Assembly (NCBI GenBank): GCA_002499705.1
Contig: DAMU01000057.1
Span: forward strand, 1 to 14,429
DNA from: Euryarchaeota archaeon UBA91
GTDB taxonomy: Archaea > Thermoplasmatota > Poseidoniia > Poseidoniales > Poseidoniaceae
Length of the DNA stretch: 14,429 nt
Reading direction: 5' to 3'
The position numbers and the translations under genes were made by a program. The notes beneath the pieces were generated by a model. The model made no database searches. It was not told the DNA's origin and saw only the letters and a list, made by a program, of their open reading frames with translations. Below, piece after piece: positions 6,521 to 13,671 of this stretch (the stretch's first letter is position 1; each line of letters starts with the position of its first letter).

Positions 6521-9500
6521 ATGAATATTCCCGATATCATGGATTCTGCGCGCAGAGGCATATTTTTGGTTCTCTTGATGCTTTTCATGGTCTTGGCACC
6601 ATTGGCAAACGCTGCAGATTCTGATGGTGACGGCATCGACGATTCAGTTGATGATTGCCGGTTCGCAGCAGGTACTTCCACCCTCGACAGAAACGGATGT
6701 CCTGACGCTGATGGCGACGGGACTTCTGACATAAATGATGGCTGGTCTGCAGGCAACCCAAACTTCCAAAATGAATACACTACTTCCTCGAATTCAGAGT
6801 ATAATGATATCGAATATTCCCCCGATGGAGAATTCATTGTCACCGCATCTGATGATGGTTTTGTGCGTAAGTGGAATGCTTCAACTCACGTCAATGTCAA
6901 GTCTGTACTCGGTTCTCCAGGTAATGATGACATAACATCAGTTGCGTATTCGCCTGACGGAATGTATGTTGCTGCAGGTTTGGATGACGATGACGATTCA
7001 GTTCACATCTACTATGCAAACAACCTTACTTCTGTTTACGGCGCCATCAGCGCAAATGTTGGCACTGGGGATTTGATCAACGATGTTGAATTCTCACCAG
7101 ACAGTGATTTACTCGCCGTCTCAATCGGGCGTTCTGGAAACAGTGGTACGAATGGACGCGTTCTGTTTGTCGATGTTTCAGACGGGTCAGTCCTCAGTCA
7201 ATTTTTGAACCCCAATAACGAAGACCGCTTCTACGATTCGGAATTTTCACCGGATGGTGAACTCATTGTTCTTGCTGGAAATGGAGATTTCTACATTTCC
7301 AATGTATCATCAGGTGCTACTGTTTACACCATTACCAGCCCGCCTGAATCGGTGAATGCAATCGCATGGTCTCCAGATGGCAACTACATTGCTATGTGTG
7401 GCGGCTGGGAAGGAGGCGGAGCTAGTTTTGATATGTATCAGTTCACGGGAAGCACCTGGTCTCGAATTTGGGAAAAAGGCACCACGACTTCATGCGCCTC
7501 AACAGATTTCTCACATGACGGCTCTCAAGTCGCTGCTGGAATGTATTGGTATGGTTCCGATGGTAACGTTGCTAAGGTCTACGATACAGATTCAGGTGTT
7601 CTTATTGACACATTCAACGGGCCTCAATACAACGGTTGCTCTTCGGGGCAGAACTACGGAAACTGTGGAGAAATTCTTGGTATTGCTTGGAGTCCGGACA
7701 GTTCCCACATCGTGACCGCACACAGTAGAAATGACGAAGGCGTATACTATTGGTTCGCAGATATCGATGAAGACAACGACGGCTACAACACGACCGATCA
7801 AGGTGATGGCGTCGTGGATGCATTCCCGAGCGAAGGATCTCAATGGAACGATACCGATAACGATGGATACGGAGATAATCCTGCTCCTGCATTCCAACCA
7901 GATGCTTGTATTACCGCTGCTGGAACATCAACTCAAGACCGATTCGGTTGCCCTGATTCAGATAGCGATGGCTGGTCGGATGAAGGCGATTTATACCCCA
8001 CAGACCCTCTGCAATGGGCAGATTCTGATGGTGATGGTTACGGAGACAATTACTACTATGATATCAACGGCGCACAACTGCATATGAATCAATCCGGAGA
8101 TGCATTCCCGAATGACGCTACGCAATGGAACGATACAGATGGGGATGATCGAGGCGATAATTACGAGAATGCTTCTTGGGATAATTTCCGCTCTCCTGAA
8201 TGGCCGGGGATGCTTCTATCCGTAGCCACGAATGTCGATGTATTCCCTCTTGACCGAACGCAGTGGGCAGATTCTGATGGCGACTGGGTTGGCGATGAGC
8301 AAATGAGCGATCGGGCCGATGGCTGCCCTACGATTTGGGGTAATTCTCTCTACGACCGCCTCGGTTGTGTTGATTCAGATGGCGACGGTTGGTCGGACCC
8401 AGATGCGGGTTGGCCAGCTACCACCGATTGCTATGGAGCCGATGCATTCCCAACTGATCCTACTCAATGGTGCGATGAAGATAACGATGGCTACGGTAGT
8501 AATCAATCCGGCAACAATGCTGATGAATGTCCGAACCAAGCAGGAACATCCTTCGAAGACCGAATAGGCTGTGCTGACCGAGACGGCGATGGATACTCCA
8601 ATGCAGGCGACCCGTTCCCTGACGACAGCACACAATGGGCAGATCGCGATGGGGATAACCGTGGTGACAACCCGAACGGCACCAATGCAGACATATTCCC
8701 TGATGATGCATCGCAGTGGAAAGACACTGACGGTGATGGCTACGGTGATAATCAAGGCGGATTTAACGGCGATGCGTTCCCATATGATGCAAATCAGTGG
8801 GACGATACCGATGGCGATGGTTATGGTGATAATTTCATTGACGAAGACGGTGATGGCGTTTCTGAAGGCTCTTCAGATGTTTGTCCACTCGTATCTGGAA
8901 ATTCAAATGACCCAACTACACGAGGTTGCACAGATTCCGACAGTGATGGATATGTCGACCCCGTTGATGTATTCCCAACTGACCCGTTCCAATGGGCTGA
9001 TTCAGATGGTGATGGTTTCGGTGACAACACCGCAGTTCCGAGCGGAGATGACTGTGTTGATGTCTACGGCAAATCATACGAGAACAACCGTCATGGATGC
9101 CCGGATGCCGACTTTGACGGTTGGGCTGATGTCGATGACGCCTTCCCAAATGACACACTTCAGTGGAAGGATACCGACGGTGACGGCTGGGGCGACAATT
9201 ACGCTTGGTACAACGAAACCATGCAAGACCTCGATAACCCAGGTGAGTCATTCATCATCCGCAATCAAACCGGCGATGCTTTCCCAACCATTGTTGACCA
9301 GTGGTCTGACATGGACGGGGATGGATGGGGAGATAACCAAACCAGTTTCTATCAACCCGATGCTTTCCCATTCGAACCCTCTCAGTGGAACGACTTTGAT
9401 GGAGATGGCTACGGTGATAACAGTGTCTTTGACCCTGATGGCGATGAAGGCCCGCTTGGCCCACAAAGCGCTTTCCAGCCAGATGCATGCCGCAAAGAAT

Positions 9501-10024
9501 ACGGTGAATCGAACCTCGAAGAATATGGATGCCCCGACAGTGACGCTGACGGCCGTGCAGATTTGTATGACCCGTGCCCATGGGATCCAGCAGTCACGAA
9601 CGGTGTGCTGACAGGACCGAATGCAGTGACATGCGTAATTACATCCAATCCAAATGCTGATTCCGGCGATGAAGAAAGTGGACTTGGCTTCGGTTCAACT
9701 TCGACAACAACACTGGTCATGGGCGGTTCAATTGTCCTTTTACTTGCGCTCATCTTTGTGGCACAACTTGCTAAAGCTTCCTCGAAGCGTAAGAATGCTG
9801 CTGGACGAACTCAAGAGCGTCAAATTGACCTTGCGTCTTCTGAAGAAGAGGAACGCCGACTTGCTTGGATTAACCATTACGTTGCTGCTGGGCAATTCGA
9901 TGAGGCTCGCGCTCTGGGATGGACTGAAGAGCAAGCCACACCGCAATGGAAACAGTATGAAATGCAGCAACAGGCAGCAGAAGAGGCTTCAGTTCCAACA
10001 ATGTTTGACTTGAATCAACTTTGA
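6521..10024 (+). CDS. Large secreted, membrane-anchored surface protein: seven-bladed beta-propeller inserted in thrombospondin type 3 repeats
   Basis: The 1167-residue protein has a signal peptide (about 1-32: RR at 11-12, hydrophobic core, cleavage near ANA-AD). One TSP3 module follows (about 33-75). Residues 92-412 form a WD40-like propeller with seven blades, each marked by an SPDG-like turn at about 100, 144, 192, 243, 284, 331 and 391. Residues 414-1025 are calcium-binding TSP3 repeats. A single membrane helix (about 1063-1085, LVMGGSIVLLLALIFVAQLA) is followed by KASSKRK as stop-transfer. The last 80 residues form a charged helical cytoplasmic tail (AWINHYVAAGQFDEARALGW). By family knowledge, TSP3 repeats are rigid Ca2+-loaded rods and propellers bind proteins or glycans. 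The function here is unknown; adhesion, envelope structure or sensing are candidates. Met7 (6539) is an alternative start. The gene is followed after 66 bp by the transmembrane regulator. Confidence 0.88.
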   Translation: MNIPDIMDSARRGIFLVLLMLFMVLAPLANAADSDGDGIDDSVDDCRFAAGTSTLDRNGCPDADGDGTSDINDGWSAGNPNFQNEYTTSSNSEYNDIEYSPDGEFIVTASDDGFVRKWNASTHVNVKSVLGSPGNDDITSVAYSPDGMYVAAGLDDDDDSVHIYYANNLTSVYGAISANVGTGDLINDVEFSPDSDLLAVSIGRSGNSGTNGRVLFVDVSDGSVLSQFLNPNNEDRFYDSEFSPDGELIVLAGNGDFYISNVSSGATVYTITSPPESVNAIAWSPDGNYIAMCGGWEGGGASFDMYQFTGSTWSRIWEKGTTTSCASTDFSHDGSQVAAGMYWYGSDGNVAKVYDTDSGVLIDTFNGPQYNGCSSGQNYGNCGEILGIAWSPDSSHIVTAHSRNDEGVYYWFADIDEDNDGYNTTDQGDGVVDAFPSEGSQWNDTDNDGYGDNPAPAFQPDACITAAGTSTQDRFGCPDSDSDGWSDEGDLYPTDPLQWADSDGDGYGDNYYYDINGAQLHMNQSGDAFPNDATQWNDTDGDDRGDNYENASWDNFRSPEWPGMLLSVATNVDVFPLDRTQWADSDGDWVGDEQMSDRADGCPTIWGNSLYDRLGCVDSDGDGWSDPDAGWPATTDCYGADAFPTDPTQWCDEDNDGYGSNQSGNNADECPNQAGTSFEDRIGCADRDGDGYSNAGDPFPDDSTQWADRDGDNRGDNPNGTNADIFPDDASQWKDTDGDGYGDNQGGFNGDAFPYDANQWDDTDGDGYGDNFIDEDGDGVSEGSSDVCPLVSGNSNDPTTRGCTDSDSDGYVDPVDVFPTDPFQWADSDGDGFGDNTAVPSGDDCVDVYGKSYENNRHGCPDADFDGWADVDDAFPNDTLQWKDTDGDGWGDNYAWYNETMQDLDNPGESFIIRNQTGDAFPTIVDQWSDMDGDGWGDNQTSFYQPDAFPFEPSQWNDFDGDGYGDNSVFDPDGDEGPLGPQSAFQPDACRKEYGESNLEEYGCPDSDADGRADLYDPCPWDPAVTNGVLTGPNAVTCVITSNPNADSGDEESGLGFGSTSTTTLVMGGSIVLLLALIFVAQLAKASSKRKNAAGRTQERQIDLASSEEEERRLAWINHYVAAGQFDEARALGWTEEQATPQWKQYEMQQQAAEEASVPTMFDLNQL
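7761..9590 (+). repeat. Coding repeat array: alternating TSP3 calcium-binding modules
   Basis: Two module types recur. Type A is QWxDxDxDxxGDN, found 12 times with small departures (GDE in the fourth, GSN in the fifth) and normally preceded by DAFPxDxxQW-like sequence. Type B has the pattern CxxxxGxSxxDRxGCxDxDxDGxxD. Six copies lie here and a seventh lies before the propeller (residues 46-72). Each type B copy carries two cysteines that probably form a disulfide. The nucleotide repeats are degenerate, mostly differing at third codon positions, which indicates an old array under protein-level selection rather than recent DNA expansion. Module spacing is uneven because insertions of 5-25 residues sit between some copies. 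Confidence 0.85.
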
Positions 10025-10090
10025 GCCTGATTTTGCTTACACATCGTATGCACCGCTGACCTTTCAAGTAATGAGCACTACTGATGGTTC

Positions 10091-12709
10091 ATGGCCGGCG
10101 ATACGCGTAGCACCGTTGCTCTTCTCGCGTCGCTCTTGTTGCTTTCATCCTTACCAATTCTTACCGCAGCAGAAACCGGCGATGTTGTCTTTTCAATTGA
10201 AGAGAATTCAGCGCAAGAACACCCGTGGTATGAAGCGGACACCCTCGTACAATTAACGGCATTGTTCACCAACACGGGTTCAGCAATTTCGATTGAAAAT
10301 GACCCTTCATGTGGCGCAGTTCTGCAAGTTCTCGATTCCCAAGGCCAGATGATTATTGATGATTCATCTTCCTGCCGTGGACAAACCCAGAATATTGATT
10401 TGGCCGAGGGCGAGACTTACTCCTTTGAACCGTTATCATGGGATCTGCGAGGCGCCGATGGAGAATATGTGGAGCCTGGAATATACACGGTAGCTGCTTT
10501 CCATTCCTCCAGTCAATCTCTCGCTTCAAAAACCATCCAAGTGCAAACTCCAGTAGACGTATCTGTCGAACTTGAATTACTTCTCGACCTAAGCACACGG
10601 TTGGATGAAATTCAGCAAGAAGAAGAGATTATTCTTGGTGTCACGTTAAGAAATCCAACAAGCGAATCTATCCCTCTTCCTCTCGACGACGGTTGTCTGG
10701 TTCAATTGAATGTAAACGAAGTTCCTTCTCTCAATATGCCTTGCTTTGCTGGTTTCCAATCTTTAGAGCCTTATGAGCAAACTTTACTCGGGCATGTTTT
10801 GTTTGAAGATGCATCCTTTGTTCAAGGGCTGAACACTATTCAAGCGAGCCTACCGTCACAAATCCTCTCCAACTCAGTTTCGTTCACCATAGAAGATTTA
10901 CAACCAATTGATACCTCACTTCAAGACCTCCTTTTCACCGAAGTTCTTCATGAAGAAAGTGAGACGAATACCTACTCCCAAGGAGATATCTACTCATCAA
11001 GTATTCTCATGTCTAACGTCGGGCAAGACACCATATCGCTCAAATTTACTGATTCATGTCGTGCTGAAATGTGGATTTTAGATGAGGTTGGTGACGTCAT
11101 GTTTGACAGTCGAATGTTGAAGAATTGTAATGCACTTGAAATCGATTATATTCTTGAGCAGAATGAACAAGTTCAATTCACATTGCCGGATTGGACTTTC
11201 ACGGACCTTGAAGGGTGTGAAGTTGCTTCCGGAGAATACACCTTAGTGGCAGAAATACCCGAATTCCACTTGTCGAGTATTCAAACAATTCATTATGAAA
11301 AAGCCACATCGACTCTTTGTAACAACCCACTTGCCATTGAAATGATTCCTGAGATAACCTCGACAGATGATGGCTTTGATCTGGCACTCGAAATCTCACC
11401 CCTTTCCGGTGAGGTTGATTTGCGATGGATTGGCCCTTGTGCCGTTATGGTTACAATTATCGATCTCTCTAGCATTGAAGAGGTTCACTCACAAGCATCA
11501 ATGTGCGATTCTTACGATGGCCGACATTTCGTTCTTCCTTTTGCTGAAGACCTCGCTCCTTTACGACTTCAAGTTGGAACTGTCGAAATGCTCGATATGG
11601 AATCTCAACCTTTGGCAAATGGTGATTATCAAATGGTCCTGAGTTTGGAAACCAACCCACAAACTCGTGCCGGGTTTGTCTTTTCATGGCCAGTTGCTGA
11701 ACAAGAAGTCCCTATGGAACAATCAGCAGAAGTAATTGTTGAACAACAATCCCGTCTCCTGACCGGGACATGGTCTGGATTGCAAACCGAATTAGGAACA
11801 TGTTGGATGTTTGAATCCCCTGAAGAAGGACAACTCCTCCTCTCAAGTGCAATAGTAGGTGGTCAATGGGCCCCTCAACAAGGTTGGAGCGGCACGTACG
11901 AAGTTACCGATTCACCTGCTCATCCTGCTTGTGCAAATTTCCAAGCCCCATCGTTCCAAATTCGTGAAGTCATGATTGAATCACCTCTTGAGACGGTTGA
12001 GACTCCAACCGAGCCGGCACAGACTGAAGCGTCTGTGACGCCTCAAGAGCAAGTAGTATCTTACGTTCCATCGGTTCTTGTCGTGGTTACGACCGGGTCA
12101 ATACTTTCTCTTTTGTTTACCATTGTTCTTAGCAATGAATCACTGCGAATTCCATCAACAGCAGCAGGATTGTGGTTCCTCGGCCTTCTTGGACGCACGC
12201 ATGAAACAACAGATGGTCGGTATCAGCGTGGACGCCTTATGGGATACCTAACCGCCAATCCAGGTTGTCACTTCCGAGCGCTTATGGCTGCACTGGACAT
12301 GAGTAATGGGCAAATCACCCACCACCTGCGTATTCTTGAAACTGAAGAAGCAATTTGGAGAAGGAAAGACGGCCGTTTGGTACGTTATTACCCATTGACC
12401 AATTCACTTTATCCAAGTATGAATGAAGATGATTTACCCGTACCACCGCTTTCACCCGACCCAAACAGTCTGCAGGGCAAAATCCTCACACTTCTTGACC
12501 GCGACGGCCCATTAGGAGAATTTCCAACCCAAGCAGAATTAGCAGTTCGCTTGGAGAAGAGCCAACAATTGGTTTCACACCATCTGCGAACACTGCAAAA
12601 GTTCGGTCTGGTCGAGAAAAGAAAAATGGGTCTTAAGAACCGTTACAAACTCACCAGAGAAGCCATTTTCCTGCTTGAAACGAATACCGATTTCACTCGT
12701 GAAGATTGA
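10091..12709 (+). CDS. Transmembrane one-component regulator: Cys-paired Ig/BsuPI-like ectodomains, one membrane helix, two cytoplasmic winged helices
   Basis: The 872-residue protein has a signal peptide (1-27, cleavage near LTA-AE). Four tandem beta-rich ectodomains follow (about 30-150, 155-265, 275-403, 412-533). The first and third resemble BsuPI-type (intracellular proteinase inhibitor-like) domains, with the pattern FTNTG, a Cys-to-Cys strand pair, and EPGIYTV or SGEYTLV ends. A fifth beta region spans about 555-630. The ectodomain holds 12 cysteines (74/95, 202/218, 323/346, 376/410, 450/472, 571/614), an even number consistent with six disulfides. A Thr/Glu/Pro-rich stalk leads to one membrane helix (about 658-680). 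The cytoplasmic part has two ArsR/MarR-like winged helices: about 700-770 (HFRALMAALDMSNGQITHHL) and 790-860 (TQAELAVRLEKSQQLVSHHL). This layout suggests direct surface-to-DNA signalling. The ligand and target genes are unknown. The gene lies 66 bp after the propeller/TSP3 gene and may share its transcript. Confidence 0.87.
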   Translation: MAGDTRSTVALLASLLLLSSLPILTAAETGDVVFSIEENSAQEHPWYEADTLVQLTALFTNTGSAISIENDPSCGAVLQVLDSQGQMIIDDSSSCRGQTQNIDLAEGETYSFEPLSWDLRGADGEYVEPGIYTVAAFHSSSQSLASKTIQVQTPVDVSVELELLLDLSTRLDEIQQEEEIILGVTLRNPTSESIPLPLDDGCLVQLNVNEVPSLNMPCFAGFQSLEPYEQTLLGHVLFEDASFVQGLNTIQASLPSQILSNSVSFTIEDLQPIDTSLQDLLFTEVLHEESETNTYSQGDIYSSSILMSNVGQDTISLKFTDSCRAEMWILDEVGDVMFDSRMLKNCNALEIDYILEQNEQVQFTLPDWTFTDLEGCEVASGEYTLVAEIPEFHLSSIQTIHYEKATSTLCNNPLAIEMIPEITSTDDGFDLALEISPLSGEVDLRWIGPCAVMVTIIDLSSIEEVHSQASMCDSYDGRHFVLPFAEDLAPLRLQVGTVEMLDMESQPLANGDYQMVLSLETNPQTRAGFVFSWPVAEQEVPMEQSAEVIVEQQSRLLTGTWSGLQTELGTCWMFESPEEGQLLLSSAIVGGQWAPQQGWSGTYEVTDSPAHPACANFQAPSFQIREVMIESPLETVETPTEPAQTEASVTPQEQVVSYVPSVLVVVTTGSILSLLFTIVLSNESLRIPSTAAGLWFLGLLGRTHETTDGRYQRGRLMGYLTANPGCHFRALMAALDMSNGQITHHLRILETEEAIWRRKDGRLVRYYPLTNSLYPSMNEDDLPVPPLSPDPNSLQGKILTLLDRDGPLGEFPTQAELAVRLEKSQQLVSHHLRTLQKFGLVEKRKMGLKNRYKLTREAIFLLETNTDFTRED

Positions 12710-13580
12710 CTTCACGTTGAATCCCTTGGTGCTCAATAGCCCATTCTAATTCTGTCCAACCTTGTTGTTCTGCGAGTTCATAGACTTCTTTTCGATCATA
12801 ACCATCATCGAAAAGAACGCCGACAACGCCACCAGCACCAGCACCCATCACTTTCCATGCCATGATGTAATCTTCAAGTTGTAACGGTTTGAGATATCTC
12901 TCAAACGGAGCGTTAAACTCTCTTCCTAGCATATTTACACTCCAACATCCTCTGTACATACTGAGTGCAAAAGTAGCTTTATTTTCATGCTCAATAGATT
13001 CAAGCATCTCTCCTGTAATGTGCCGAATGCGGTGCAAACCATCCCGTACAGTTTCGTCTCCCAGAGCGAATTTCTCCCAAACTCCCTCATGCAGTTTACC
13101 TGATACGTGAGTAATGCCGCTATCGAAAAGTACGAGATTCCTTTCAATCCATGAAAGAAATTCTGAAGATGGATTCAGTGGAGTGGAGGTGACAGTATCA
13201 CCTTCGAAAACAAGATGCTGCATTCCCCCTAAGGCGCTTGCCCATTGGTCTTGACGCCCACCAGTATTTCCGAGTAAAGCCTCGAATTGAAAAGCGAGTT
13301 CTGCAACTTGTTCCGGAGTTCGACCTTCACCAGAGATTGCTGATAACAGAGCGACATTCATTGCCCCTGAGGTGCCAAGCCCCGAGCCAATTGGCATATC
13401 TGAACTGTAGTTTACCGAGATGCGTCTCTCATCATCAATGTGCATTTCAGCGGTAATGTAGCGATTAATGGCGATGTTGATGACCTCGCCTTTGTAGACC
13501 GAACAATAAGCTGGAACATCTGTCCATCCACCGGCAAGGTCGATTCGAACTGGAACTCGAACGGTGACAGTCTTGGCCAT
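12693..13580 (-). CDS. GHMP-family sugar kinase, D-glycero-D-manno-heptose 7-phosphate kinase (HddA)-like
   Basis: From ATG 13580 the protein has 295 residues, begins MAKTVTVRVPVRIDLAGGWTD, and shows all three GHMP motifs: motif 1 RIDLAGGWTDVPAY (12-25), the phosphate-binding loop PIGSGLGTSGA (63-73) and motif 3 KVMGAGAGGVVG (243-254). D111 in GGRQDQWASALGG is the likely catalytic base. Such kinases phosphorylate sugars or sugar phosphates at the anomeric position using ATP. The GGWTDVPAY form is shared by HddA-type heptose-phosphate kinases (COG2605) and the kinase part of fucokinases, so the exact substrate is uncertain. The frame is open to ATG 13688, but the 36 extra residues have no family match and would run into leuS. 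The C-terminus overlaps the convergent regulator gene by 17 bp. A product such as a sugar 1-phosphate would feed nucleotide-sugar synthesis for the glycan genes on the left. Confidence 0.85.
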   Translation of the reverse strand: MAKTVTVRVPVRIDLAGGWTDVPAYCSVYKGEVINIAINRYITAEMHIDDERRISVNYSSDMPIGSGLGTSGAMNVALLSAISGEGRTPEQVAELAFQFEALLGNTGGRQDQWASALGGMQHLVFEGDTVTSTPLNPSSEFLSWIERNLVLFDSGITHVSGKLHEGVWEKFALGDETVRDGLHRIRHITGEMLESIEHENKATFALSMYRGCWSVNMLGREFNAPFERYLKPLQLEDYIMAWKVMGAGAGGVVGVLFDDGYDRKEVYELAEQQGWTELEWAIEHQGIQREVNLHE

Positions 13581-13671
13581 GAATACCCCATAATTTCCAC
13601 CCTCATGAAGAGTGGCATTCAAGTCAAATGGTTGATTCGGATGTTTGTCTCGCAAGACATTTGGTGTCCAC
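13581..13671. promoter_or_regulatory. Divergent promoter region between the sugar kinase and leuS
   Basis: The 91 bp between the two start codons should contain both promoters. I see no consensus TATA box and no Shine-Dalgarno site directly upstream of the leuS ATG. On the kinase side, ATGGGGTATTC before the ATG offers a GGGG ribosome-site candidate with about 5-nt spacing. Function is inferred from orientation. Confidence 0.3.

Noticed and set aside
8375..8755. Minus-strand open frames across the repeat region
   Set aside because: They are antisense images of the Asp/Gly-rich repeat codons; composition is repetitive and no start context or motif is present.
7761..9590. Possible CRISPR or DNA-level tandem repeat array
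   Set aside because: Repeat units are uneven in length, differ mainly at third codon positions, and translate in one frame to the TSP3 calcium-binding pattern, so they are protein-coding modules.
8571..9611. A 346-codon open frame on the plus strand, shifted against the surface-protein gene
   Set aside because: It is a shadow of the TSP3 repeats. The repeated GATGGxGATGGx codons keep other frames free of stops, and the translation is Met/Thr-rich with no domain pattern.
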